Below the pieces are notes generated by a model, which was given only the letters and a program-made list of their open reading frames with translations, was not told where the DNA came from and made no database searches. This document shows, one piece after another, positions 18,069 to 26,819 of a stretch of DNA of 64,000 nt. Both the position numbers and the translations under genes were made by a program. This DNA is from Sphingobacterium sp. GVS05A (GTDB lineage Bacteria; Bacteroidota; Bacteroidia; Sphingobacteriales; Sphingobacteriaceae). The stretch is from contig NZ_JAHXYR010000005.1 of the NCBI RefSeq assembly GCF_019969845.1, positions 1 to 64,000 of the forward strand, in the 5' to 3' direction. Position 1 is the first letter of the stretch. Each line of letters begins with the position of its first letter.

Positions 18069-18614
18069 TTATTTAAACGTGATGCTATTTAGTAAAGTAT
18101 CCATAAATGCTTCAGCTTTTTTTATATCTGTCTCAGTAGAAATAATACTTCCCATTAATTTATATCGTCCTTGCTTGTCTTGAATAATGAAGGATTTGTT
18201 CTTACTGTTATAATAATAGTGTATAAACACTTCGTAATTATTGACAGTTTTTATCGTATCAAAATACTCATGTTTAAGTTTGCCAGTGCTTGCTCCCCTT
18301 GGTCCTAGAGTATAACGTAATTTTTGAAAGTTTTCCTTTCTAGTTGAAGATAAATTACGTGATACTATATTAATTAGTATATTATCAATTAGCCAAAATT
18401 CACCAACGAGTTGCGAAGATTTATTATAAACTTCTGCACTCCCTCGAGTTTTGTATATATTATAAGCTTCATCCATAGTGATCCTTTTTGATAAAGGAAT
18501 AAGCGAGCTGTTTACGATATTTGATGAAAGAATTACTTCCTTGCCTTGAATATAGGTTTGCGCTTTTGTACAGTTAAATGCACATAGAAAAAATATAAGA
18601 ATAGATTTATGCAT
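18069..18614 (-). CDS. Array copy F: secreted ~180-residue partner paralogue
   Basis: The signal peptide begins MHKSILIFFLCAFNCTKA at 18614; the longer open frame upstream runs into the spacer and is not used. The mature sequence is nearly identical to copy A, including RGSAEVYNKSSQLVGEFW. The MHKS start differs from the MGYK start of the other copies, and the spacer to copy G is shorter (615-bp step), so a small deletion has occurred at this junction. Confidence 0.8.
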   Translation of the reverse strand: MHKSILIFFLCAFNCTKAQTYIQGKEVILSSNIVNSSLIPLSKRITMDEAYNIYKTRGSAEVYNKSSQLVGEFWLIDNILINIVSRNLSSTRKENFQKLRYTLGPRGASTGKLKHEYFDTIKTVNNYEVFIHYYYNSKNKSFIIQDKQGRYKLMGSIISTETDIKKAEAFMDTLLNSITFK

Positions 18615-18683
18615 TGTATAATTATCTTTTTCACGAACAAGTATTCCATTACAAAGTATCAAGTCAATGTTCAAAGTGTACTC

Positions 18684-19232
18684 TTATTTAAACGTGATGC
18701 TATTTAGTAAAGTATCCATAAATGCCTCGGCTTTCTTTGTATCTGCATTGGTAGAAATAATTGTTCCACTTAATTTATAACGCCCCTGTTTGTCCTGAAT
18801 AATGAAAAATTTATCGTTATCTGAATAATAATAGTTTATAAACACTTCGTAATTATTGACTGCTTTTATTGTATCAAAATACTCATGTTTATGTTTGCCT
18901 ATGCTGACTCCCGGAGGGCCTGTCACATAGCGTAATTCTTGAAAGTTTTCCTTTCTTGTTGCAGATAATTGGCGAGACACAATTTTAATAAGTAAATTAT
19001 CGATCAGCCAAAATTCGCCAACTAAGTCAGAAGGCTTTTTAAAAAGAGGGGATGAACGTCGTTGGCTATAAATATCGAAAGCTTGTGTCATTGACAGTCT
19101 GTTTGTCGCGGATAACAGACCGCTATTTGTGATGCTTGTCAGTGGAACAACATTCTCGCCTTGGATATAAGTTTGTGCTTTTGTATAGCTAAATGCAAAT
19201 AATAAAAGAAAAGCTAAAATATTAAATTTCAT
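18684..19232 (-). CDS. Array copy G: secreted partner next to the JAB-like effector
   Basis: 182 residues; the signal peptide (MKFNILAFLLLFAFSYTKA) differs from all other copies, as expected if this is the founder and the others arose by duplication with a recombined start. The start codon lies 5 bp after the stop of the effector gene at 19238, so the two are surely co-transcribed. The mature domain is the B/D/E type. Confidence 0.83.
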   Translation of the reverse strand: MKFNILAFLLLFAFSYTKAQTYIQGENVVPLTSITNSGLLSATNRLSMTQAFDIYSQRRSSPLFKKPSDLVGEFWLIDNLLIKIVSRQLSATRKENFQELRYVTGPPGVSIGKHKHEYFDTIKAVNNYEVFINYYYSDNDKFFIIQDKQGRYKLSGTIISTNADTKKAEAFMDTLLNSITFK

Positions 19233-19237
19233 AATGT

Positions 19238-20626
19238 CTATGGATTACAATTTTGGGAACTGGGTTTATTGGTACTGCTATCTAATTGTAATGGTTTAAA
19301 ATCCCAAACACCGTTTTTATTCGAGCGATAGATATTAACCACGTCTTTGTATAGTGTCAAAAGAGCGAATTCTTGTGCTTCGCTTTGTAATTTTGTAGAA
19401 TTATTATCTTTATAATCATTTACAATACGGCGATATTCTTTCATATCAACTTTTATTTTCTCTTCAAAATTTGTGCCCATTGCGAGCCATTTATTGGCAT
19501 CTTTGATAGTAACAACATAAATATAGTTTTCTGTTACGATAGTGGAAGAAAAATATTCTGTAAATACTGCCCGTTGGGACACAGGTTGTATCTGGTTGTA
19601 ACCACTAAGACCATTAAAAAGATCATGTGGGGTGGGGGCACTTTCAAAAGGATGTGAATGTACAAAACCCACTGTTAATCCGTTATCTCCCCATTTCATA
19701 TTCCATTGTACCTCATCTCTAATGCCATCAGTTCGAATTGGCGTGTTTTGCAATTCCTTGTGGACTATACTGGACATAAACGTTTCATAAGCATATTCAA
19801 CAGAGTCCGTTAATGTGATAATTTTATTGAGAAAGAGTTTTGCTGAGTCCAAATTTGCCCGCTCATTGACGGATGCTCTGCCAGCACAGGGGTCGGTAGA
19901 TGGTTTTTTTGTCAATTTGTAAAGATTAGGAGGGCCGTCGCCGGCATCTGTTGGGATGCGTGGATCTGGCTCAGGGAGAGGGCCATTTGGTTGACCACTA
20001 CCACCGCCATTACCGGATTCAATATAAATATAATCACAGACTGTTGTTGTGGAACTATATCCTCCCATCGACGCTGTCACAGATCTGCAATTTGTTGTAA
20101 TCCATGTGCCCGCTACCTTTGCTCCCGAACGAATTGAATTCATCTTTTTGTTTATATACTCTCCACGGTAATATTCAGAATATCCTATGCGTGGGGAAAA
20201 GGCATCCGCTGTAATCACAGTACCACTAAAAGCTTCCTGTCTGCTGCCTTTGACGGGGATAAGAAGATTGGTCTGGAAATGCCAGGAACCTGAATAATAC
20301 CGCGCTGTAAGAAACATTCTTTTAGCTAAAGCATAATTTTGATTCTGTTCGGTCCGGATATATTCTAATGAATCCAATACATTGATTCCAATGAACAGTG
20401 ATGAATCGGATTCTTGATAAACCCTATCCCAATCCGGTTCGTATTTTATTTGTGTAAGAAAATTCTTCTCCACATATTTTTCTTTTGCCTGGCTTTCATA
20501 ACTGCTTCTTACTTGTTGCGGTATTGGTGTGTGTATCTTATCGTATACGTCTTTGTTACAACTTGTTATAAGAAAGATGCTTACGAGGGAAATGAAAGTG
20601 ATGGAAAATAAATTATTACTTCTCAT
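19238..20626 (-). CDS. Lipoprotein effector with JAB/MPN-like metalloprotease end
   Basis: From Met at 20626 the 462-residue product has a lipoprotein signal (LITSC, Cys22). Residues ~60-200 show the same order of features as the shared domain of the HExxH effectors (W-D-x-x-V, then INVLDSLEY, GSWHFQTNLLIPVKG, FSGTVI, EYYRGE). A Gly/Pro-rich linker (GGGSGQPNGPLPEPDPRIP) follows. The C-terminal ~220 residues contain GFVHSHPFESAPTPHDLFN, like the JAMM motif HxHP…S/TxxD, preceded by candidate Glu residues. Predicted isopeptidase or peptidase acting outside the cytoplasm. Followed at once by the seven-copy array. Confidence 0.8.
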   Translation of the reverse strand: MRSNNLFSITFISLVSIFLITSCNKDVYDKIHTPIPQQVRSSYESQAKEKYVEKNFLTQIKYEPDWDRVYQESDSSLFIGINVLDSLEYIRTEQNQNYALAKRMFLTARYYSGSWHFQTNLLIPVKGSRQEAFSGTVITADAFSPRIGYSEYYRGEYINKKMNSIRSGAKVAGTWITTNCRSVTASMGGYSSTTTVCDYIYIESGNGGGSGQPNGPLPEPDPRIPTDAGDGPPNLYKLTKKPSTDPCAGRASVNERANLDSAKLFLNKIITLTDSVEYAYETFMSSIVHKELQNTPIRTDGIRDEVQWNMKWGDNGLTVGFVHSHPFESAPTPHDLFNGLSGYNQIQPVSQRAVFTEYFSSTIVTENYIYVVTIKDANKWLAMGTNFEEKIKVDMKEYRRIVNDYKDNNSTKLQSEAQEFALLTLYKDVVNIYRSNKNGVWDFKPLQLDSSTNKPSSQNCNP

Positions 20627-21004
20627 ATTTAATTGGTCACTTTGTCTTTTAAGTTTCAAATATATGGATAATTACTAAATTATTCTATGTGAAATGAAAT
20701 TTTGGTAACTTTTGATATATATATTATAGCTTATCTTTTTAAATTCATTAAATTTTCATATGTCAAAATAATGTGATAAGATATAAAAGATGGAGAATAT
20801 TAAATAGGATAATCCAGGTTAGTATTCATTACCAGTAGATCTAAACAAAATATATCTGCTGGACAAGTGTAAAATAAAATTGATTGGGGGCCATATAAAA
20901 ATAGCTATTTTGATATGCCCCTTTTGGTTAATAAATAGTTTTTCTATTGCACATAATATGATCTTGATCTTTTAATTTATTATCCAAAGTTAATAAGTAC
21001 TTTT
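20627..21004. other. Intergenic region upstream of the JAB effector and IS21
   Basis: This AT-rich stretch should carry the effector promoter on the minus strand. A hairpin GGGGGCCATAT…ATATGCCCC lies around 20885-20922, followed by TTTTGG, and may be a terminator. No gene seen. Confidence 0.5.
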
Positions 21005-21023
21005 CGGTATCACTCCCATACCG
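21005..21023 (+). promoter_or_regulatory. Cassette leader 2, left part, split by IS21
   Basis: CGGTATCACTCCCATACCG is the inverted repeat of the beta-helix cassette leader. Its last 7 bp (CATACCG, 21017-21023) are repeated at 23509-23515 on the other side of the IS21 element, after which the leader continues (CGTACATACACC…). The right half and -7 element are therefore 2.5 kb away. Confidence 0.85.
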
Positions 21024-21139
21024 TGTATATATCGGTGCATAACGGGCCATTCGTATCGGCGATATAGGTCCAATTGTATCGGTGATTGCGGGCCAGTTTA
21101 AACAAAGTATTATTTTGCAGAGCACTAACTCTGTAAGAT

Positions 21140-22684
21140 ATGGCTGGTCACCGCATAGATATGTTAGATATTCAACGTATAATTCAATTAAAAGCCCGTG
21201 GGGAGAGTAATCGCTCCGTCGCCAGGTTGCTGGGCATCAACCGAAAGACAGTCAATGAATATGTACTTCATCTGAAGGCAAGGGGAAAAGATTTTTCCGA
21301 ACTGGAAGATCTAGATGAAACGTCGCTTGCGTCCGTATTGCCCCAGCCGAAAGTATTCATTAAACCGGATGTGTACCAGGAACTGTCCGATATGTTTCCA
21401 GCATTCAAGCGCTCTATGCAAAGTTCTGGATTTACTTACCTCAACATCTGGGAACAGTACCGTGAGCGTTATCCGCAGGGTTACGGTTACACACAATTCA
21501 AGGAACATGTTCAGAAAGCTTTTGCAGTGCAGCACGCCACTATGCATATTGATCATAAGATGGGCGAAAAGCTCCTTGTTGATTATGCTGGCGACCGTCT
21601 CAACCTGACAGACAGAGCGTCGGGCGAATTGCATCCGGTAGAACTTTTTGTTTGCGTTCTTGCCGGCACTGGGTACACCTATGTTGAGGCTAGCGAAAGT
21701 CAGGGAAAAGCATCTTTTCTGGGCAGTATGAGGCGTGCCCTAGAGTTCATAGGTGGTGTCCCAAAGCTGATCATCACCGACAATCTAAAGTCTGCGGTCA
21801 CCCGTTCCCATCGTTATGAACCGGAGCTGAACCGTGACTTTAAGTTGTTTGCATTGCATTACGGAACAGCCGTAATAGCCACACGAGCCTATAAACCCAA
21901 AGACAAGGCATTGGTTGAACATGCCGTCAGGCTGGTTTATCAACGTATCTGTTTTCATCTGAAAGACCGGGTGTTCTTCGACCTGCATTCCCTCAATGTG
22001 GCGATCCGTCCTTTGCTGGAGACATATAACCAGCGAAAGTACCAACTAAAGCAAACTAGCCGTGAACAGTTGTTCCTAGAGCACGAAAAGATTCTTCTAT
22101 CCCCATTGCCGGCACAGCCTTTTACATTATTGGTACACAAGTCTGCTACTGTACAGAAGAACTATCATATCTTTCTCAGTGATGATCGCCATTACTACAG
22201 CGTACCATATCAGTATATCGGTAAAAAGGTTGATGTACGCTACAACGAGATCTCCGTGGAGGTCTATCATCAGAGCAAACGGATAGCCTCACATATCAGA
22301 AGCCGTAAAAGTGGAGGTTATACCACCCATAAGGGCCACATGCCCGATAACCATCGCTTCATGCAGGAATGCAGTGTAGAGAACTTTCTTTACTGGGGGA
22401 AGTCTCAGGATACGATGATCCACCGTTATCTGGAAGAAGTATTCGCCAGGCGTCCCCATCCTGAACAGGCATTTCGATCCTGCTGGGGTATACAACGTCT
22501 GGGAAAGACATACGGAATCGAACGACTAAAGAAAGCTTGTCACCGTGCCATGGCATTTGATCAGTATGGTTACAAAATACTGGAATCCATCCTTAAACAG
22601 GGACTCGATAAGCAGGACTTAGCGGACGAACCTCCTGCACTGCCAGTTCATGAAAACCTGCGGGGAGCAATTTATTATTCTTAA
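21140..22684 (+). CDS. istA: IS21-family transposase IstA
   Basis: 514 residues, the normal IstA length. N-terminal helix-turn-helix (IIQLKARGESNRSVARLLGI), then an integrase-type catalytic core of DDE transposases (LLVDYAGDRLNL; KLIITDNLKSAV; KPKDKALVEHAVRLVYQ, supplying Asp, Asp and Glu), and a C-terminal region with HYYSVPYQYIGKKVDVRY. It cuts and joins the element ends together with the ATPase IstB. The end overlaps the longest open istB frame by 35 bp, but the probable istB start lies 13 bp beyond the istA stop. Confidence 0.96.
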   Translation: MAGHRIDMLDIQRIIQLKARGESNRSVARLLGINRKTVNEYVLHLKARGKDFSELEDLDETSLASVLPQPKVFIKPDVYQELSDMFPAFKRSMQSSGFTYLNIWEQYRERYPQGYGYTQFKEHVQKAFAVQHATMHIDHKMGEKLLVDYAGDRLNLTDRASGELHPVELFVCVLAGTGYTYVEASESQGKASFLGSMRRALEFIGGVPKLIITDNLKSAVTRSHRYEPELNRDFKLFALHYGTAVIATRAYKPKDKALVEHAVRLVYQRICFHLKDRVFFDLHSLNVAIRPLLETYNQRKYQLKQTSREQLFLEHEKILLSPLPAQPFTLLVHKSATVQKNYHIFLSDDRHYYSVPYQYIGKKVDVRYNEISVEVYHQSKRIASHIRSRKSGGYTTHKGHMPDNHRFMQECSVENFLYWGKSQDTMIHRYLEEVFARRPHPEQAFRSCWGIQRLGKTYGIERLKKACHRAMAFDQYGYKILESILKQGLDKQDLADEPPALPVHENLRGAIYYS

Positions 22685-22697
22685 CATAAACAGATAT

Positions 22698-23426
22698 ATG
22701 AACGTACAACAAACCATTGAAAAAATGAAAGACCTGCGACTGCATGGCATGTTACTGGCCTATCGCAGCAGTATCGAATCACAGGGACATCTACAGTTGA
22801 CTCCCGATGAGCTGCTTACCATCCTGGTCGACGCCGAATGGCAGGACCGTTCCAACAAAAAAGTCACCCGGCTCACTCAGGCGGCAGCTTTCCGTTATCA
22901 GTCAAATCTTTCTGATATTGATTATCAGGCCTCTCGGGAACTGGACCGGGATCTGCTGACAAGGCTCTCCTGTTGCCAGTTCATCCAGCAGAAGGAGAAT
23001 ATTCTCATAGTGGGGCCAACTGGTGTGGGTAAGAGCTATGTAGCCTCTGCTTTGGGCCATCAGGCTTGTGCTATGGGGCATCGGGTGGCTTATTATAATA
23101 CTGCTAAACTATTCGCCAGACTCCATTCGGCCAGAGCGGACAACTCGCTTTTCAAAGAAATCGCACGAATCGAAAAACAGGATCTTTTGATATTGGATGA
23201 CTTTGGCCTGCAGAGCTTGGACAAGCCACAGAGAGATCTACTCATGGAGATCATTGAGGATAGACACAATAAGAAGTCTACAATAATCGCCTCTCAATTG
23301 CCTGTTAGTGCATGGTACGAAGTTATTGGAGAAGGAACTATAGCGGATGCGATACTGGACAGACTCGTGCATGGTGCACACAGATTGTCTTTGTCTGGAG
23401 AGTCTATGAGAAAAGTGAAAAAATAA
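22698..23426 (+). CDS. istB: IS21-family helper ATPase IstB
   Basis: The DnaC-like AAA+ protein that assists IstA in target choice. Start at 22698 (MNVQQTIEKMKDLRLHGM) gives 242 residues, the usual size; the frame is open 48 bp further upstream but those residues are not IstB-like. Walker A is GPTGVGKSY, Walker B is LLILDDFG, and the sensor region IIEDRHNKKSTIIASQLPV follows, with the typical IADAILDRLVHGAHRL end. Confidence 0.96.
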   Translation: MNVQQTIEKMKDLRLHGMLLAYRSSIESQGHLQLTPDELLTILVDAEWQDRSNKKVTRLTQAAAFRYQSNLSDIDYQASRELDRDLLTRLSCCQFIQQKENILIVGPTGVGKSYVASALGHQACAMGHRVAYYNTAKLFARLHSARADNSLFKEIARIEKQDLLILDDFGLQSLDKPQRDLLMEIIEDRHNKKSTIIASQLPVSAWYEVIGEGTIADAILDRLVHGAHRLSLSGESMRKVKK

Positions 23427-23508
23427 TCTTATAATTACTGGCCCGTAATCACCGATACGGGTGGCCCATATTCAAGCGATAGGCTTGGCCCAGAATAACC
23501 GATATACA

Positions 23509-23567
23509 CATACCGCGTACATACACCTTATTTTCCTCAGATACCCATCTCAGCAGCCATACTTTTG
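23509..23567 (+). promoter_or_regulatory. Cassette leader 2, right part with -7 element
   Basis: The sequence after IS21 continues the leader found at the other cassettes: CATACCGCGTACATACACC, TTTTCCTCAGATA, and the -7 element TACTTTTG at 23560-23567. The inverted repeat is destroyed, but the -7 element remains 24 bp from the ATG at 23592. Confidence 0.75.
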
Positions 23568-23591
23568 CTATACACATAAAAACAAAAGAAT

Positions 23592-24080
23592 ATGGCAAAT
23601 CAATTTTTAGTTAAAGAAACGATGGTGGCTATGCAGGGCTTATCTGCTACAGAAATCACAGCTTTACAAAACGGAACTTATGAGGGAGTTCAGTTATTAG
23701 GTTATTATCAGAAAGGAGATACCCCAGCACCGATTATTTATCACTATGTTGATCCGCTCGATGATCCAAGGCCAGAAGATGGTGGGAGCGTCATTGTTGC
23801 AAGTAGCATTAAACTCATCCACAAATTCATTGGCGAAGTTAATGTACGTTACTTTGGTGCCAACGGTTTGAAGACCCAGAATTGCTTTAGTTATATTAAC
23901 AACGTCTTTAAATATGCATTGGCAAACTCGGTAGATATTTATCACCCTTCCGGCTACTATAATTTCTTTACCAGTAATATTCAACGAATTCTTCTCCTAT
24001 ATTGGACTCGTCTCTTACGGTACCAGTTTCTAAAAATGGTATTATTAAGTTTAATTAGGCGATTCCGTGTTAGGATTTGA
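23592..24080 (+). pseudogene. Beta-helix cassette 2, frameshifted and truncated
   Basis: The conserved start MANQFLVKETMVAMQGL and GVQLLGYYQKGDTPAPIIY is intact, followed by the family's DGGS and VRYFGA region. After YYNFFTSN (about 23985) the reading is no longer beta-helix-like. A different frame gives PILDSSLTVPVSKNGIIKF, typical of these proteins, so one or more frameshifts have occurred. The body beyond 24080 is lost at the 380-bp repeat. IS21 in the leader and the frameshift suggest a dead copy. Confidence 0.8.
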
Positions 24081-24110
24081 TCAACGATTTCTCGGAAATG
24101 GGCAATAAAT

Positions 24111-24490
24111 AAAATAAAGAGCAGATATGTTGCGAAAACAGAAAAGCATAAAGTCTTTAATGAGGACGATTTTAAAAGGATTACGCTCAAAGTCGACAAA
24201 GATAAGATGCTCCGCTTTTGGTAAGAGAAGATTTCGAGCACCCTACATTTACCTTTATAATTTGCCCTATATCTATCTAAAAATCCCACTCACCGGAAAC
24301 TTGGAGGGTTTCGTCAGTGGGATTTTGCTTTTACTAATAAATGTCTGAGATCATCACTTTTTCTTCTTTGATATTATTCATAAAATCCACATATTTTATT
24401 GGCAACTTTTTTCTATGGAAGTAAAAGTAGAAATCAAAAGACCCGCCAATAATTCCTTTGCCAGGCAAATAAACAAAGCGATCAATACCT
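24111..24490. repeat. 380-bp repeat, copy 2
   Basis: Copy of 12487-12866. It contains the end of the integrase remnant without the integrase itself, so the repeat was carried here as part of a larger recombination. The change GTGAGTGGG to GTCAGTGGG slightly weakens the terminator. Confidence 0.85.
24283..24327. terminator. Terminator hairpin, copy 2
   Basis: ATCCCACTCAC pairs with a right arm GTCAGTGGGAT that has one mismatch. It ends the partner gene at 24334 on the minus strand. Confidence 0.72.
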
Positions 24491-25275
24491 CTTTCTGTTT
24501 CATAATTTTGGGGATGTTCATACCAGTTTGTGAATGTCCAGAACTGAAAGGCGGTATCATTATTTTTTAAGTGTATCTTCTTAGACAAATATTCCCTACG
24601 GTCTCTTAGACGATCAAAAGATTGAAGCCTATAGGGGGATTCGCCTATACCGAATAGCGGAAAATCACTATATGGATATCGATCTTTATATATCTTTTCC
24701 ATCTCGAGAATCGGAAGATCATTTAGATATGTGTTTATAGTTCCAAATGGACTAGTAAATATTTCGGAACGATTTCTTATTGCATAAAATTGCAATAAAC
24801 AGAATGTTGGAACATAGAATTTTCCATTCCTCTTCACAATAATTTTATAGTCATTCAGAAATTTTGTTTTACCATCGTATTTTTCGAAAAATAGAGAATA
24901 GGTATGTGCCTCAAATAATCTATTTAAACTGCCAAAGGGTATTATGGACTTTTGAATGGAATCCATTGCAACTTCTTTCCAAGTTAGTCCGCCTTCTACA
25001 TTTGGAAGCACCGAAAATAAAATCAGGTTCTGATCGTAGTCTTTTTTTAATGCTCTTTTGTCTGATGGATAACCGTCATAAAGTATATTAAAACACTCGA
25101 CTGTTGCATCAACTCCATACAGCTGTTTAGCGGACATTGTAAAATGATGACTTACATAATTTTCTGATTTATCCTCCAGAACAAAATACTTTGTCTGTGC
25201 GTGGCTATTAACAAGATTAACGCACAAAATTATAATAATTCCCAAAAGTCTATTAATTACAAGTTGTTCCCGCAT
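24334..25275 (-). CDS. Exported partner protein of the HExxH effector at 25253
   Basis: From Met at 25275 (MREQLVINRLLGIIIILCVN) the 313-residue protein has a signal peptide ending at SHAQ. Full-length relative of 12710, but the two diverge in the N-terminal two-thirds (for example YFVLEDKSENYVSHHFT versus YIFLPDQPQGYILDSYK) and converge to near identity in the last ~45 residues because of the repeat. The start overlaps the effector stop by about 23 bp. The pattern of variable middle and matching partner effector fits co-evolving pairs. Confidence 0.75.
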   Translation of the reverse strand: MREQLVINRLLGIIIILCVNLVNSHAQTKYFVLEDKSENYVSHHFTMSAKQLYGVDATVECFNILYDGYPSDKRALKKDYDQNLILFSVLPNVEGGLTWKEVAMDSIQKSIIPFGSLNRLFEAHTYSLFFEKYDGKTKFLNDYKIIVKRNGKFYVPTFCLLQFYAIRNRSEIFTSPFGTINTYLNDLPILEMEKIYKDRYPYSDFPLFGIGESPYRLQSFDRLRDRREYLSKKIHLKNNDTAFQFWTFTNWYEHPQNYETERGIDRFVYLPGKGIIGGSFDFYFYFHRKKLPIKYVDFMNNIKEEKVMISDIY

Positions 25276-26551
25276 TTCCCTTTTTATTTGCATAATTGAC
25301 TGATTTTTCGACTGTATTTAAATTAATAACTCCACCTTTTGCAAGTGCCATTGCGTCAAAAGCGCTAATATTGGGACTAAAACTTTGAATAGCTTTTTGT
25401 AAATCCCCAAGTAATGTACCGTATGCATTATGATTCAGTACAAACTTTTGCTGACCTGCGATCATGGTCGGCACTATTCCCGGGTATAGGACACCAAACT
25501 GTTCGGGCGTCCCCTTTTCTTCTAGACGTAACTTTTCCATATGTAAAAAACCGTGCAAAGCTTCATGAAACATTGTTGCGGCAATATATTCCTGAGAAGC
25601 TGTGTTAAGCATATTCCCATTTAATGTAATGTACTGGTTTTTTCCTGAGATATTTCCAGTATAATGTTCACCATCTGTAGTATCCGCAAGTGTCGTGCTC
25701 GCCCTGAAGGTGATGTTATATGTCTCGCTATTAACAAACGTATTACTCAACCATTCAGATATCTTATTCTCTAAATTAGGTAATTTTGCCAATACCATCT
25801 GTGCGCAAGGGTATCTCCGCAAAGAATCAATGATATCCTGATCATCTTTGCTCGGGGTGATCCAAATTACAGAACCTTCGTCAAAAATTGGCATTTGTTC
25901 GAAATCATCAGGATCGCCATATGTATCTTGGCTAGAACTGCCACCGGTCCCTGTATAGTTATCACAACTTACAAAATTAACCATCCCATTTACATACCCG
26001 ATGATACATCCAGCTCGCAGACCCGCACTGGCTTTATTAGCATTTTTAGAAGCTGAAACTGCAAATTTTCTACGTATAATGTTATCATTATTTAAAATAG
26101 ACCCTTCATTATAATAGTCAATTTTCTCAATACCCTTTTTTAACGATCGGGAAATAATTAGACCAGAATAACCTTTCGAGAGATCTGTGGGAACAAATGT
26201 AACCGTCGAATAGTTCCATTTTGAGTCTTTATTCCGTACGGCTTTTAAAATAACATGATTTTTCAAATCTACCTGAAGGCCGTCGAAAGGAAAATGTACA
26301 GCATCTAATACAGATACAGCAATTAAAACAGTATCTTTATGTTTTTCAACTGTTTTATCCCAATTAATTCTAGTTCTGAATGCTGGGGTTAGCAGGTACA
26401 CCTTTGTTTGGTCGTAACCCGTCTGCTTTTCAAAATCAGCTCGTAATAAACTAATATCGTCTACCTTATTGTTTTCAATAAATGAGTCGTTTTGGTCCTT
26501 ACAGCTAATTATCACCATAATAGTGGTGATTAACAAAAGGAATCTTCTCAT
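25253..26551 (-). CDS. HExxH lipoprotein effector, complete
   Basis: 432 residues. The lipoprotein signal is MRRFLLLITTIMVIISCKDQ (Cys17). Residues ~30-220 are the shared domain (WDKTVEKHKDTVLIAVSVLD, FSKW-type region, PTDLSKGYSGLIISRSLKKG, KFAVSASKNANKASAG, GYVNGMVNFVSCDNYTGTGG). A linker rich in D/Q (DTYGDPDDFEQMPIFDEG) leads to the C-terminal domain with FHEALHGFLHMEKLRLE, a zinc-peptidase HExxH motif near residue 327, and a late Asp/Glu-rich helix. Exported and membrane-anchored by prediction. Target unknown; toxin activity is an inference from the layout. Confidence 0.83.
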   Translation of the reverse strand: MRRFLLLITTIMVIISCKDQNDSFIENNKVDDISLLRADFEKQTGYDQTKVYLLTPAFRTRINWDKTVEKHKDTVLIAVSVLDAVHFPFDGLQVDLKNHVILKAVRNKDSKWNYSTVTFVPTDLSKGYSGLIISRSLKKGIEKIDYYNEGSILNNDNIIRRKFAVSASKNANKASAGLRAGCIIGYVNGMVNFVSCDNYTGTGGSSSQDTYGDPDDFEQMPIFDEGSVIWITPSKDDQDIIDSLRRYPCAQMVLAKLPNLENKISEWLSNTFVNSETYNITFRASTTLADTTDGEHYTGNISGKNQYITLNGNMLNTASQEYIAATMFHEALHGFLHMEKLRLEEKGTPEQFGVLYPGIVPTMIAGQQKFVLNHNAYGTLLGDLQKAIQSFSPNISAFDAMALAKGGVINLNTVEKSVNYANKKGNAGTTCN

Positions 26552-26790
26552 AAAGTTACTTAATCAGTTTTTAATAAAGTTACAAAATATTTATATATAA
26601 TGTAATGACGGTTGAATTTAAAGATTGTCCTGAAAAATATGAAAATATTTTTCTAAAGAAAAACTAGTTGCTGTATGGGCGGAGGTTTCGTTTATATTTG
26701 GTTTTTCCTCACTTTTGGCGGTCAAGACGGAGCACGTATCAAACATTTCCTCATGTCAGTTACAACTTTTGGCACACAACGGAGATGATC
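25881..26790. repeat. 910-bp repeat, copy 1 (effector N-terminus plus upstream)
   Basis: Nearly identical to 35316-36226. It covers the shared effector domain from the linker (TCAAAAATTGGCATTTG) to the start codon, and then 239 bp of upstream non-coding sequence to GGAGATGATC. Beyond both ends the two loci are unrelated. The repeat is thus a mobile 'head' joined to different tips. Confidence 0.92.
26668..26700 (+). promoter_or_regulatory. Predicted promoter in the 910-bp repeat, facing right
   Basis: TTG at 26668-26670 and TATATTTG at 26693-26700 are separated by 22 bp and fit the Bacteroidota -33 (TTTG) and -7 (TAnnTTTG) elements. It points away from the effector gene, toward 26820. The same site in copy 2 is at 36104-36136. 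Confidence 0.5.
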
Positions 26791-26819
26791 TTACCCCATC
26801 TGAAGGTATCAAGTAAGGC

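Larger units (their letters stand above)
14868..19232 (-). repeat. Seven-copy tandem array, about 629 bp per unit
   Basis: Stop codons of the units fall at 14925, 15554, 16183, 16810, 17440, 18069 and 18684, a spacing of 627-630 bp except for the last (615). Each unit is one ~182-codon secreted-protein gene plus a ~75-80 bp spacer containing ACGAACAAGTATTCCATTAC and GTTCAAAGTGTACTC. All genes lie downstream of the JAB-like effector at 19238 on the same strand. Copies 3 and 4 are frameshifted; the other five are open. Unequal crossing-over is the likely cause. Confidence 0.93.
21024..23508 (+). mobile_element. Complete IS21-family insertion sequence
   Basis: The 2485-bp element begins TGTATATATCGGTGCATAAC and ends, read from the other side, TGTATATCGGTTATTCTGGG. 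Inner copies of the TATCGG motif near both ends are typical of IS21 transposase binding sites. It carries istA and istB and is flanked by a 7-bp target duplication CATACCG (21017-21023 and 23509-23515). Intact reading frames, matched ends and a perfect duplication indicate a recent, possibly active insertion. It is more GC-rich than its neighbours. Confidence 0.95.

Noticed and set aside
14868..19232. Regular repeat spacing could suggest a CRISPR-like array
   Set aside because: Units are 629 bp and each contains a protein-coding gene; no short direct repeats with unique spacers and no cas genes.
21311..22556. Several long frames overlapping istA on both strands
   Set aside because: They overlap a clear transposase gene in other frames and have no domain or start signal; frequent in the GC-richer IS.
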